From contig NZ_CP159290.1 in NCBI RefSeq assembly GCF_040448685.1, positions 4,712,001-4,776,000 on the forward strand: 64,000 nucleotides of DNA. Direction: 5' to 3'. This DNA is from Cellulosimicrobium sp. ES-005 (GTDB taxonomy: Bacteria; Actinomycetota; Actinomycetes; Actinomycetales; Cellulomonadaceae). The notes below the pieces were generated by a model. It saw only the letters and a list, made by a program, of their open reading frames with translations. It was not told the origin of the DNA and did not search any database. Below, piece after piece: positions 30,154 to 39,401 of the stretch. How positions within the stretch are numbered: position 1 is the stretch's first letter; every line of letters begins with the position of its first letter. The position numbers and the translations under genes were made by a program.

Positions 30154-32457
30154 TCAGCCGACGGTGCAGGACGCGCCGTTCAGCGTGAAGGCCGTCGGCT
30201 CGTCGTTGGTCCCCGAGTGGGAGCCGTTGAAGCCGATCTCGACGCTCGCGCCCGCGCCCAGCGTGGTGTTCCACGCCGCCGGGGTCACGGTCACCGTCGA
30301 GCCGGTCTGCGCGTACTGCGCGGACCAGCCCTGGGTGATGCTCTGACCGTCCGGGAAGTCGAAGGTCAGGGTCCAGCTCTGCAGCGCCTGGGCCGAGTCG
30401 TTCGTGAGCCGGATCGAGCCGGTGAAGCCCGTGTTCCAGGAGCTCGCCGAGTAGACGACGGTGCAGGCCCCGGCGGGCTGGCCGCCGTCCTCGTCCGTCT
30501 CGCCGGTCACGGTGCCGGACGTGGCCGAGAGGTTGCCCGCCGCGTCGACCGCGCGCACCGCGTAGACGTGCGCGGTGCCCGCGGTGAGGCCGGTGTCGGT
30601 GAACGACGTCGCGGCGACCTCGGCGACCTGGGTCCCGTCGCGGAACACGCGGTAGCCGGTCACGCCGGTGTCGTCGGTGGACGCGTTCCACGCGAGCGCG
30701 ACCGTGGACGTCGTGGTGCCGGTGACCCGCAGCCCGGTCGGGGCGGACGGCGGCTGGTCGTCACCGCCCGAGCCGTCGTCCTCGTCCGTGGTCACGGTGA
30801 GCGGCGCGGACGCGGCGGAGACGTTGCCCGCGGCGTCGCGCGCCCGGACCGTCACGGCGTAGGACGTGCCCGCCTCGAGACCGGTGACGGTGAACGAGGT
30901 CGTGGAGGTCGTGCCCACGGCCGCGCCGTCGACGAGCACGGTGTATCCCGTGACGCCACGGTCGTCGGTGGACGCGGTCCAGCTCACGCTCGCCGACGTG
31001 GTCGTGGTCGCGCCCGCCGTGAGGCCCGTCGGCACCGACGGCGCGGTGGTGTCCGCGGGGCCGCCGGTCCCGTCGCCCTCGATGGCCGGGTAGGCGTTCT
31101 CGACGAGCATCCGGAACTGGGACTCGAACCACTGGCCCGCGAGCGGGGCGTCGGGCAGGGCGCCGGTGAGCTGGTTGGAGAGCTTGGGCGAGACGAACGT
31201 CGGGTCGCACATGCGGTCGAACCGCTTGCCCTGGTCGTTCGGGATGTCGGACGACGCGCCGTCGGACTCGCCCGGAGGCTTGACCCACACGTACGCGTGC
31301 AGGTGCGACTCGGGGAAGCCCGCGGGCGAGGCCTGCGGGCGCTCGCCGATCCCGGCGCCGGCCGGGTTGCACCAGGCGCCACGGTGGATCCGCCGGTCGA
31401 CGCGCGACTCGTCCACGTAGGTGTTGAGGTTCGTCGACGTGCTCACCGCCGTCGGGCGGTCGGCGCCGCCCCAGCCGTTGCGCGAGGTGTCGATGAGCAT
31501 GCCGATCGACGTCGGGAAGCCCTCCGCCACGAGCAGGTCGTAGAGGTGCGCGGTCCAGTCGGCCTCGTCGAAGTCGGCGTTCCACTCGTAGAAGCTCGCC
31601 GAGCGCACGGGCGTGCTGCCGAGCTGGACGTCCTCGAGGAACGGCTCGTGCAGCGGCGTGGAGTTGGCCGTGTTCGTGACGAAGCCCGCGACCGACGCGT
31701 AGCCCGCCTCCGTCGACAGCACGACCTCCTTGAAGAGCTTCGCCGCCGGGCCTCCGTTGCTCGGCCAGCCGAGCCAGCCGGCGTGCGCCGCGTCGATGTA
31801 GGAGTAGACGTTGCCGACGGCGTGGAGAGCGTCCAGCGCGTACGCCACGCCCTCGCGGTAGTACGGCGCGGACGCCTGGCAGTCGGGCGTGCTGATGTTG
31901 GTGACGAGGTTCGGCAGCGAGTCCGGCTCGATCGTCGCGACGACGCGCAGGTCCTCGTAGGCCGGGTCGTCGAGGATGTCGGCGATGACGTCGATGTACT
32001 CGGTCTTGTACCGCGCCATGTCCGTGGCGTTCGGCTTGAGCTCGCCGTTGGACGCGAGCGCGTAGCAGTCGCGACCGGGCAGGTCGTAGATCACGAGGTT
32101 GAAGACCATCGGCACGCCGGGCTGCTTCTGCTCGATCGCGGCGTCGAGGTGGTGCCGCAGGCCCGGGCCGTCGGCGTTGCCCTCGATCGCGCTGATGCGG
32201 TCCATCCAGACCGCGGTGGGCTCGTCGGCGATCGCCCGCATGCGGGACCCGAGGTCGCCGCCGGCGCGGTCGGCGGCGGCCTCGACGTTGGCGGACCAGA
32301 AGTCGTTGACGTACTGCGTGGCACCGGCGAACGGGTTGCTCACGCGTGGCTCGGCGGCGTTCGCCGGCGCGGCGGTCGCGACCAGCGGGGCGGCGAGCAG
32401 CGCGAGCGACGCGGCGACGGCCGCGCCCCTGCGCGGTCGGCTGGATCGGGATGGCAC
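30154..32457 (-). CDS. Secreted GH6 cellobiohydrolase/cellulase with two Fn3 domains and CBM2
   Basis: This 767-residue exoenzyme is given start GTG 32457 because GGAGG lies at the right spacing just upstream. Signal peptide about 1-35. GH6 domain about 40-455: [19 protein letters not shown] (family signature), [14 protein letters not shown] with an essential Asp, [15 protein letters not shown], and a loop-rich C-terminal part ([17 protein letters not shown]) that encloses the tunnel in exo-acting members. Fn3 about 470-560 and 570-655; CBM2 about 665-767. GH6 exocellulases release cellobiose from non-reducing ends and act with GH48 and GH9. Operator TGAAACGTTTAG lies about 103 bp upstream. 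Confidence 0.95.
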   Translation of the reverse strand: MPSRSSRPRRGAAVAASLALLAAPLVATAAPANAAEPRVSNPFAGATQYVNDFWSANVEAAADRAGGDLGSRMRAIADEPTAVWMDRISAIEGNADGPGLRHHLDAAIEQKQPGVPMVFNLVIYDLPGRDCYALASNGELKPNATDMARYKTEYIDVIADILDDPAYEDLRVVATIEPDSLPNLVTNISTPDCQASAPYYREGVAYALDALHAVGNVYSYIDAAHAGWLGWPSNGGPAAKLFKEVVLSTEAGYASVAGFVTNTANSTPLHEPFLEDVQLGSTPVRSASFYEWNADFDEADWTAHLYDLLVAEGFPTSIGMLIDTSRNGWGGADRPTAVSTSTNLNTYVDESRVDRRIHRGAWCNPAGAGIGERPQASPAGFPESHLHAYVWVKPPGESDGASSDIPNDQGKRFDRMCDPTFVSPKLSNQLTGALPDAPLAGQWFESQFRMLVENAYPAIEGDGTGGPADTTAPSVPTGLTAGATTTTSASVSWTASTDDRGVTGYTVLVDGAAVGTTSTTSFTVTGLEAGTSYAVTVRARDAAGNVSAASAPLTVTTDEDDGSGGDDQPPSAPTGLRVTGTTTSTVALAWNASTDDTGVTGYRVFRDGTQVAEVAATSFTDTGLTAGTAHVYAVRAVDAAGNLSATSGTVTGETDEDGGQPAGACTVVYSASSWNTGFTGSIRLTNDSAQALQSWTLTFDFPDGQSITQGWSAQYAQTGSTVTVTPAAWNTTLGAGASVEIGFNGSHSGTNDEPTAFTLNGASCTVG
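30497..30654. repeat. 158-bp near-identical repeat, copy 2 (GH6 Fn3/linker)
   Basis: Partner of 28738-28895 with a single substitution. It lies in the second Fn3 domain of the GH6 gene, on the same strand and in the same reading frame. Confidence 0.92.
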
Positions 32458-32559
32458 GTGGTCCTCCAAGGGTCCGGGAGCGCGGACGGGTCCGCGCACC
32501 GGGCGGCTCTGCCCGGCGGGGACAACGTGACGAACGAGGGCCGTCGTCGGCTACCGCCT

Positions 32560-32569
32560 GAAACGTTTA
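32560..32569 (-). promoter_or_regulatory. Putative LacI-type operator upstream of the GH6 gene
   Basis: TGAAACGTTTAG differs by one base from the perfect palindrome. The TAA stop of the LacI gene (32567-32569) is part of the site. It lies about 103 bp before the GH6 start. Confidence 0.65.
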
Positions 32570-33703
32570 GGCGCTCCGGGGTGGCGCCGTCGTGCCCCGC
32601 AGGAGGAGGCGGGCGGCGGGGCGCTCGCGGTCGACGGCCGGACGGGGCGCGGCCGGGTCGACATCGGGGCGTGCGACCGGGCGTCCGAGGCCCAGGCGCG
32701 CGACGACGACGTCGGCGACGTGCGCACCGAGCCGCTCGAACGGCCGGTGCACGGCGGTGAGCGCGGGGGCGACGAGCCGGCACGTCGCGGAGTCCTCGCC
32801 GGACAGCACCGACAGGTCCCACGGCACCTCGAGCCCCTGGCTCCGGCCCGCCTCGAGCACGGCGAGCGCGGTGACGTCCGTGTCGGTGAGCACGGCGGTG
32901 GGGCGCGCGTCGTGCGCCACCAGCCGCGCCGCACGCGTGCGGGTCTCCTCCCACGTGCGGCACTCGACGACGTCGACCCGGGTCTCCGGGCCACCCGCGT
33001 CGCGCGCCGCCGCGACCACGGCGCGGGCCTGCTCGTCCTGCGCGTCCGAGACGAGGACCGCGATCCGGCGGTGGCCGAGCTCGACGAGGTAGCGGGCCGC
33101 GCGCGCGTCCGCGTCGCCCGCGAACCAGGTCCGCGCGCCCGGCGCGTCGGCGTCGGCCGGGCCAGGAGCGACCTGGACGAGCGGGATCGAGGCCTCACGG
33201 GCCACCCGGACCCGCGGGTCGCGCGCGTGGGCGTCGACCACGACGTACGCCGCGTGCCGCCGCTCGGACCAGCCCGTCTCGAGCTCCCGGGCACCCTCGT
33301 CGCGGTCGCCCGTGACCTCGATGCCGAGGGCGAGGGCGTGCTCCGCGAGGACGGTGCGCATGCCCGCGGCGAGCGCGAGGGCGCGGGTCGGTCCGGCGGC
33401 TCCCTCGGTCGCGTGCACGACCTGGAGCGCCACGCTGCGCGCGCTCGTGCGCAGCGAGCGGGCGGCCACGCTCGGCCGCCAACCGAGGTCGGCAGCGGTG
33501 CGCAGGACGTGCCGGCGGGTGCGCTCGGACACTCCGGGGCGGGCGTTGAGGGCGTAGGAGACGACGGCGATCGACACCCCTGCCGCGCGCGCGACATCGG
33601 TGATCGTGGTGCGCCGTGCACCCGGGTCTGCGCCACGGTGCGAGGCCGGGTGTGCGGACGAGTTGGTGGTCACGCTCCCACACTGTGCCCGGTTTGGGTG
33701 CAT
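32567..33703 (-). CDS. LacI-family transcriptional repressor of the cellulase island
   Basis: This protein has about 378 residues. The ATG at 33703 has a TAGG just upstream; a GTG at 33673 is an alternative giving 368 residues. LacI helix-turn-helix: TTITDVARAAGVSIAVVSYA, then LNARPGVSERTRRHVLRTA and the hinge RPSVAARSLRTS. A periplasmic-binding-protein-like effector domain follows (VVDAHARD, RYLVELGHRRIAVLVSD, PTAVLTDTDVTALAVLEAG). It lies directly upstream of the GH6 gene on the same strand and divergent from the sensor-GH48 unit, with three GAAACGTTTC-like sites in the island. It is the natural candidate to bind them, perhaps with cello-oligosaccharide as inducer (inference). Its stop codon forms part of one operator. 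Confidence 0.88.
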   Translation of the reverse strand: MHPNRAQCGSVTTNSSAHPASHRGADPGARRTTITDVARAAGVSIAVVSYALNARPGVSERTRRHVLRTAADLGWRPSVAARSLRTSARSVALQVVHATEGAAGPTRALALAAGMRTVLAEHALALGIEVTGDRDEGARELETGWSERRHAAYVVVDAHARDPRVRVAREASIPLVQVAPGPADADAPGARTWFAGDADARAARYLVELGHRRIAVLVSDAQDEQARAVVAAARDAGGPETRVDVVECRTWEETRTRAARLVAHDARPTAVLTDTDVTALAVLEAGRSQGLEVPWDLSVLSGEDSATCRLVAPALTAVHRPFERLGAHVADVVVARLGLGRPVARPDVDPAAPRPAVDRERPAARLLLRGTTAPPRSA

Positions 33704-33753
33704 GATGCCTACCAGGACTCGGTGACGATGACGTGACGAGGACGGTGACGAGG

Positions 33754-36519
33754 ATGTCGACGGACGCGACGAGGCGCCCGAGACAGGCGGGGGAGCACCT
33801 GACGTTCGGTGTGCTGTGCCCCGTGGTCGGAGGGTTCTACTTCGGGAGGTCCCTGGCGGGGATCGCCCGGGTCCTGCGGGCGCACGGGCACCGGGTGGTC
33901 GCTCTCCAGACCTACCCGGCGGACCTCGACCGCGACGAGTTCCCGGGCCCACCGGGCCGCAGGCCCCTGCTCGGGCGCTCGTCGTTCGACGGGTTCGTCG
34001 TGATGACCACGGCGCTCGCGGACGCCGAGCTGCGCGAGCTCGACGCGTCGGGCGTCCCGCTGGTGCTCCTGGGGGTGCGCGCGGACGGGCTGCGCGCGCC
34101 GGCGGTGTCGCCCGACAACGCCGGAGGCGTGCGCGCCGCCGTCGACCACCTCGTGGAGCACGGCCACACCCGCATCGGCTTCGTCGGCAACACCGAGCAG
34201 CGCGACACGCTCGAGCGCTACGACGCGTACCGCGCGGCGCTGGCCGCGCACGACCTGGCCTTCTCGCCCTCGTGGGTCTACCGCACGCGCGACAACCAGG
34301 AGGCGAGCGCCGAGGCCGCCGCGCGGCGGCTCGCCTCCCGGGGCCTGCCGACGACGGCGACGCTCGCCGCGACCGACCGCAACGCGATCGGCTTCATGCG
34401 GGGCCTGCAGGCCAGCGGGTTCGAGCTGCCCGCGGAGCAGGCCGTGGTGGGGTTCGACCACGCCGACTCGGGAGCGCGGTCGCGGCCCCGGCTGTCGACC
34501 GTCGACCCGCTGCACGACCAGGTCGGCGAGCGGGTCGCCGAGCTGCTCGTCGCGCGGGCGCGCGGGGAGAACGTCGGCCGGGAGCACCGGCTGGGTCGGG
34601 CGGCCCTGATCCGGCGCGAGTCGTGCGGGTGCCTGGAGGGCACGCAGGGCGAGCTCATCGGCGCTCCGGCCGCGCGGGCCGCCCTGGCGGCGCCCGCGGA
34701 CCCGGCCCGGCCCCTCGACGAGGTGGCCCGGGTGGTCTTCGCGTCCGTCCTGGAGCGGTCCGAGGTGCGCGGGGTCCTGCGGCGGCGCGGGTCGGACGGC
34801 GGCCAGCGCCCGGCCCCGGTCGACGCCTGGCTCCTGGTGCTGCGGCACCTGCTCCGGGGGGCCGCCGACACGGGCGTGGTCCCGCCGGCGGCGGCCCTGC
34901 GCTCGCTCGCGGACCGCACCGCGGCGCTGCGCCCGTCGCAGGAGGCGCTCGAGCAGATCGTGCCCGCGCTGGAGGCCGAGGTCGCCGCGCTCGTGCGGGA
35001 CGTGCGACGGCGTCGCCCGGGGTCGCGCGCGTCCCAGCTCGGTCGCACGGTGCTGTCGCGCGGGGCCCACCGAGACCTCCCGGCGGGCTCCGCGGTCGCG
35101 CGGGCCGACGCCGTCCGGGCGACCGCGGCCGAGGTGGTGGTCGCCGTCGCCCGCGGGTGCGCGCACGGGGCCGTGGCGCGCACGGGGCGGCTCGAGCAGG
35201 ACCTGGTGGACCTCTACGAGGTCGACCTGGGCCTGCTGCGGGGCGACGGCGAGGGCCTGCGGCGCCTCGACTGGCTGCCGCGCGGGGTGGGCGGCACGGC
35301 GGCGCTCGCGCTGTGGGAGGACCTCGACGGCGACCCGGGGCGCCGCGTGCTGCGGGTCGTGGGTGCGCGCGGCGGGGGGACGGCCGTGGAGCGGCTCGTG
35401 GGGTCGGTCCTCCCGACCGCGCAGTTCCCTCCCCGCGAGCTCCTCGACCCGCGCTCGCTCACGGTCGTCGCGCCGGTCGCGTTCGGTCGCTCCGACTGGG
35501 GGTTCCTCGTGGTGGGCGGCCTCGTGGACACGCGCACGACGAGCACCCGTGAGCGGTACAACCACTGGGCGGCCATGCTCGCCGTCGCGCTGGACCGCGA
35601 GGCCCTGGTCACGTCGCTGCAGGAGCAGCGGCACGCGCTCGCGGACTCGGCCGAGCGCGTGCGCGAGCTGGCGCTCGAGGTCGAGGCGGGCGCCGAGCGC
35701 GCCGCGCTCGTGTCCATCGCGTCCCACGACGGCACGTGGGACTGGGACGTCGAGACGGGCACCGTGCGCTGGTCGCCGGCGTGGGCGCGCATCGTCGGCT
35801 GCGACGTGGCCGACCTCAGGGACGACCCCGAGGAGTGGCTCGGCCGCGTGCACCCGGACGACCGTCAGGCGGTGCACGCCGCCGTCGCCGCGCAGCTCGC
35901 GGGCACGACCGAGCCCCTCGACGTCGAGCACCGGCTGCGGTGCGCCGACGGCGAGCACGTGCGGGTCCGGTGCCGTGCGGTGACCGTGCACGACGCCGGC
36001 GGGCGCCCGGCTCGCATGGTCGGCGCGCTCGCCGTGCTGTCCGACGTCGAGCGCTACCGCAGCGAGCTGCGCGAGCGGGCGCTCGTCGACCCCGACTCGG
36101 GCGTGCTGCACCGCACCCTCTTCGTCGACCGGCTCGAGCAGGCGATCGCACGCGGCGCGCGGGTCCCGGGGTACGGCGCGCACGTGCTCGCCGTCGGGCT
36201 CGACACGCCGCCGACGGTCCCCGCGCTGCACCGGCTCGGCGGCGTGCTGGGCGCGGCGGGCTCGCTGTGCGCGCTGGCGCCGACGGACCTCGTCGTGCTC
36301 CTCGATGGCGTGTCCGACGACGCCGCGCGCCACGCGGCGGTGCGCGCGGCCGGGGCGTGCGGGTCGGCCGTCGTCGAGCACCTGGGGGACGTCACGGGGG
36401 CGCCGGACGCGCTCGAGGTGCTGCGGCGCGCCGGGGTGGCGCTCGCGCGTCGGCGGGCGCGCGCGCACGGCGCGGTCGTCCCGTGGTCGGCACAGGCCGA
36501 AACGTTTCGTGCGTTGTGA
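33754..36519 (+). CDS. LacI-like sugar-sensor domain fused to GAF-like, PAS and degenerate GGDEF domains
   Basis: This protein has about 921 residues from ATG 33754 (GTG 33733 is an alternative). Residues about 16-285 form a LacI/periplasmic-binding-like ligand domain (LTFGVLCPVVGGFYFG, DHLVEHGHTRIGFVGN, TLAATDRNAIGFMRGL, QAVVGFDHADSG) without any helix-turn-helix, closed by RRESCGCLEG. About 300-420 is helical. About 440-620 is GAF-like (VVAPVAFGRSDWGFLVVGG). PAS about 650-770 (DGTWDWDVETGTVRWSP, RVHPDDRQAV). GGDEF-like about 775-920 (LVDPDSGVLHRTLFVDRLEQ), but the GGDEF loop is replaced by APTDL, so no cyclase activity is expected. It is cytoplasmic, with no membrane span. Its 3' end contains the GH48 operator. 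Confidence 0.85.
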   Translation: MSTDATRRPRQAGEHLTFGVLCPVVGGFYFGRSLAGIARVLRAHGHRVVALQTYPADLDRDEFPGPPGRRPLLGRSSFDGFVVMTTALADAELRELDASGVPLVLLGVRADGLRAPAVSPDNAGGVRAAVDHLVEHGHTRIGFVGNTEQRDTLERYDAYRAALAAHDLAFSPSWVYRTRDNQEASAEAAARRLASRGLPTTATLAATDRNAIGFMRGLQASGFELPAEQAVVGFDHADSGARSRPRLSTVDPLHDQVGERVAELLVARARGENVGREHRLGRAALIRRESCGCLEGTQGELIGAPAARAALAAPADPARPLDEVARVVFASVLERSEVRGVLRRRGSDGGQRPAPVDAWLLVLRHLLRGAADTGVVPPAAALRSLADRTAALRPSQEALEQIVPALEAEVAALVRDVRRRRPGSRASQLGRTVLSRGAHRDLPAGSAVARADAVRATAAEVVVAVARGCAHGAVARTGRLEQDLVDLYEVDLGLLRGDGEGLRRLDWLPRGVGGTAALALWEDLDGDPGRRVLRVVGARGGGTAVERLVGSVLPTAQFPPRELLDPRSLTVVAPVAFGRSDWGFLVVGGLVDTRTTSTRERYNHWAAMLAVALDREALVTSLQEQRHALADSAERVRELALEVEAGAERAALVSIASHDGTWDWDVETGTVRWSPAWARIVGCDVADLRDDPEEWLGRVHPDDRQAVHAAVAAQLAGTTEPLDVEHRLRCADGEHVRVRCRAVTVHDAGGRPARMVGALAVLSDVERYRSELRERALVDPDSGVLHRTLFVDRLEQAIARGARVPGYGAHVLAVGLDTPPTVPALHRLGGVLGAAGSLCALAPTDLVVLLDGVSDDAARHAAVRAAGACGSAVVEHLGDVTGAPDALEVLRRAGVALARRRARAHGAVVPWSAQAETFRAL
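36499..36508 (+). promoter_or_regulatory. Putative LacI-type operator upstream of the GH48 gene
   Basis: GAAACGTTTC lies within the 12-bp perfect palindrome CGAAACGTTTCG. It lies in the last codons (ETF) of the sensor gene, 115 bp before the GH48 ATG. Confidence 0.7.
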
Positions 36520-36623
36520 GAGCCCGGCGCTCCCGCCGAGAGTCGATCGACCCGCGGAGGTGGGGCGCCGACGACGGCGCTCCCGTGACGCCGCCGCGGG
36601 GCTCGACGACGAGAGGGAGCACG

Positions 36624-39335
36624 ATGCCACGCACGTCCCGGCGCGCAGCGCCACCACCCACTGCCCCGCACGCTCGGGCCGCACGGCGCCGCGCGACGGC
36701 GGCGGCGATCGCAGCGGCCGTCACGCTCGCGGCCCTCGCCGCGGTCCCGCCGGCGAGCGCGGACCCGGCCCCGTCCACGTCGGCCGACGCGGTCGCGGCG
36801 CCCGGCGACGGCGAGTACACCCAGCGGTTCCTCGAGCTGTACGCGAAGATCCACGACCCGGCGAACGGGTACTTCTCGCCCCAGGGCATCCCGTACCACG
36901 CGGTCGAGACGCTCATGGTCGAGGCGCCGGACTACGGCCACGAGACGACGTCGGAGGCGTACTCCTTCTGGCTGTGGCTCGAGACGTCGTACGGCCAGGT
37001 GACCGGCGACTGGGAGCCGTTCAACCACGCGTGGGACACGCTCGAGGCGTACATGATCCCCACCACGGAGAACCAGCCCACCAACGGCGCGTACGACCCG
37101 GCCAAGCCCGCGACGTACGCGCCGGAGTTCAACCACCCGAGCCAGTACCCGTCGCAGCTCGACTCCTCGGTGTCCGTCGGCTCCGACCCGATCGGTGCCG
37201 AGCTGCGCTCGACCTACGGCACGCCCGAGGTCTACGGCATGCACTGGCTCGCCGACGTCGACAACGTCTACGGGTTCGGCGCCGCACCCGGCTCGTCGAC
37301 GCTGCTCGGGCCGGACCACGAGGGCACGTCGTACATCAACACGTTCCAGCGCGGCCCGCAGGAGTCCGTCTGGGAGACGGTGCCCCAGCCGTCGATCGAC
37401 GACTTCTCCTACGGCGGCGAGAACGGCTACCTCGACCTCTTCACGGGCGACGCGTCGTACGCGAAGCAGTGGAAGTACACCAACGCGCCCGACGCCGACG
37501 CGCGCGCGGTCGAGGCGGCCTACTGGGCCAACAAGTTCGCGACCGAGCAGGGCCAGCCCGAGGCCGTCGCCGACACGGTCGGCAAGGCCTCGAAGATGGG
37601 CGACTACCTGCGCTACGCGCTGTTCGACAAGTACTTCAAGACGCCGGGCTGCGAGTCCACGTCGTGCGCCGCGGGGTCGGGCCGGAGCAGCGCGCACTAC
37701 CTGCTGTCCTGGTACTACGCGTGGGGCGGCGCGCTCGACACGTCCGGCCCGTGGGCCTGGCGGATCGGGTCGAGCCACGCCCACTTCGGGTACCAGAACC
37801 CGATGGCGGCCTGGGCGCTCGCGAACGACCCCGCGCTCCAGCCGGCCTCGCCCACGGCGAGGGACGACTGGGGCACGAGCCTCGACCGCCAGATCGAGCT
37901 CTTCCAGTGGCTCCAGTCGCCCGAGGGCGGGATCGCGGGCGGCAGCACGAACTCGTGGGACGGCCACTACGCCGACCGCCCCGACGACGTCGCGACGTTC
38001 TACGGCATGGCGTACACCGAGGCGCCCGTCTACCACGACCCGCCGTCCAACTCGTGGATGGGCATGCAGGGCTGGGGCGTCGAGCGCATCGCGCAGCTCT
38101 ACGAGGAGACCGGCGACGAGCGCGCCGAGGCGATCCTCGACAAGTGGGTGCCGTGGGTGATCGACCACGTCACCGTCACGGACGACTCCTGGCAGATCCC
38201 GTCCAACCTCGCGTGGTCGGGCCAGCCCGACGACTGGGACCCCCAGAACCCGGGGGACAACGCGGGCCTGAGCGTCGAGGTGACGGGCTACGGCCAGGAC
38301 GTCGGCGTCGCCGGCGCGCTCGCCCGCTCGCTCATGTACTACGCGGCCGGCGGCGACGGGCCGCAGCACGACGCGGCGCAGCAGGTCGCGCGGGACCTGC
38401 TCGACGCGATCTGGGAGCAGAACAGCGACCCGGTCGGCGTCGCGACGACCGAGACGCGCGCCGACTACGCGCGCTTCGACGACGTCCTGACGTCGACCAC
38501 GGGCGACGGGACCTACGTGCCGGCCGGGTGGACGGGGACCATGCCGAACGGCGACGTCATCGAGCCCGGTGCGTCGTTCCTCGACCTGCGGTCGTTCTAC
38601 CTCGACGACCCGGACTGGTCGAAGGTCCAGGCGTACCTCGACGGCGGGCCCGCGCCGGAGTTCACGTACCACCGGTTCTGGGCCCAGACCGCCGTGGCGA
38701 CGGCGCTCGCCGACTACGACCGCCTGTTCGGCGAGGACGTCCCCACCGAGCCGGACACCGAGTCGCCCACGACGCCGACCGACCTCGCCGTGACGGGGAC
38801 GACGGCCACGACCGCGTCGCTGGCGTGGACGGCGTCGACGGACGACGTCCGCGTGGTCGCGTACGACGTGCTGCGCGACGGGGAGGTCGTCGGCTCCACG
38901 GCGCGCACGACCTTCACGGACGAGGACCTCGCGCCCGAGACCACGTACCGGTACACGGTGCGGGCACGCGACGCGGCCGGGAACATCTCGCCGGTGTCGG
39001 TCGCCGCCGAGGCGACGACGCTCGCCGACGACGGCGGGCCCGAGCCCGGCGCCTGCACCGCGACCTATACGACGCGCGGGTCGTGGCAGGGCGGGTACCA
39101 GGGCGAGGTCACGGTCACGGCCGGGCCGTCCGGCGTCTCGGGCTGGACGGTGTCGCTCGACCTCGCGCCCGGTGGTCTGTCGCAGGCCTGGAACGCGACG
39201 ACGAGCGTGAGCGGGAGCGTCCTGACCGCGACGAACGTCGGCTGGAACGGCACGCTCGCCGCCGGCGGCACCACGTCGTTCGGGTTCATCGGCACGGGCG
39301 CGCCGCCGTCGTCACCGACGGTCGCGTGCGGCTGA
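36624..39335 (+). CDS. Secreted GH48 reducing-end cellobiohydrolase with Fn3 and CBM2
   Basis: This 903-residue exoenzyme starts at ATG 36624 after GAGGGAG. A long Sec signal occupies about 1-47 (Arg-rich then hydrophobic, ending ASA). GH48 domain about 52-700: YTQRFLELYAKIHDPANGYF, catalytic acid Glu in VEAPDYGHETTSEAYSFW, DNVYGFG, GMQGWGVERIAQLY and FTYHRFWAQTAVATALADYD. Fn3 about 710-795; CBM2 about 809-903. GH48 enzymes are the main reducing-end exocellulases of cellulolytic bacteria. With GH6 (non-reducing end) and GH9 this completes a free cellulase system. Operator 115 bp upstream. It ends before a strong convergent hairpin. Confidence 0.96.
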   Translation: MPRTSRRAAPPPTAPHARAARRRATAAAIAAAVTLAALAAVPPASADPAPSTSADAVAAPGDGEYTQRFLELYAKIHDPANGYFSPQGIPYHAVETLMVEAPDYGHETTSEAYSFWLWLETSYGQVTGDWEPFNHAWDTLEAYMIPTTENQPTNGAYDPAKPATYAPEFNHPSQYPSQLDSSVSVGSDPIGAELRSTYGTPEVYGMHWLADVDNVYGFGAAPGSSTLLGPDHEGTSYINTFQRGPQESVWETVPQPSIDDFSYGGENGYLDLFTGDASYAKQWKYTNAPDADARAVEAAYWANKFATEQGQPEAVADTVGKASKMGDYLRYALFDKYFKTPGCESTSCAAGSGRSSAHYLLSWYYAWGGALDTSGPWAWRIGSSHAHFGYQNPMAAWALANDPALQPASPTARDDWGTSLDRQIELFQWLQSPEGGIAGGSTNSWDGHYADRPDDVATFYGMAYTEAPVYHDPPSNSWMGMQGWGVERIAQLYEETGDERAEAILDKWVPWVIDHVTVTDDSWQIPSNLAWSGQPDDWDPQNPGDNAGLSVEVTGYGQDVGVAGALARSLMYYAAGGDGPQHDAAQQVARDLLDAIWEQNSDPVGVATTETRADYARFDDVLTSTTGDGTYVPAGWTGTMPNGDVIEPGASFLDLRSFYLDDPDWSKVQAYLDGGPAPEFTYHRFWAQTAVATALADYDRLFGEDVPTEPDTESPTTPTDLAVTGTTATTASLAWTASTDDVRVVAYDVLRDGEVVGSTARTTFTDEDLAPETTYRYTVRARDAAGNISPVSVAAEATTLADDGGPEPGACTATYTTRGSWQGGYQGEVTVTAGPSGVSGWTVSLDLAPGGLSQAWNATTSVSGSVLTATNVGWNGTLAAGGTTSFGFIGTGAPPSSPTVACG

Positions 39336-39362
39336 CAGCCGGCTGACAACCGCGGTGAGGGC

Positions 39363-39401
39363 GGTCCGCCTCCCGGTGCTCACAGCGCCGGGAGGCGGAC
39401 C
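39363..39401. terminator. Convergent hairpin after GH48, overlapping the end of tesB
   Basis: A perfect 14-bp stem (39363-39376 with 39388-39401) can extend by three further pairs inside. The right arm and loop include the stop and last codons of the opposing thioesterase gene, so it may serve both directions. Confidence 0.75.

Noticed and set aside
36080-36519. Active diguanylate cyclase at the end of the sensor gene
   Set aside because: The region aligns with GGDEF domains at both ends, but the GG(D/E)EF loop reads APTDL, so catalysis is not expected.
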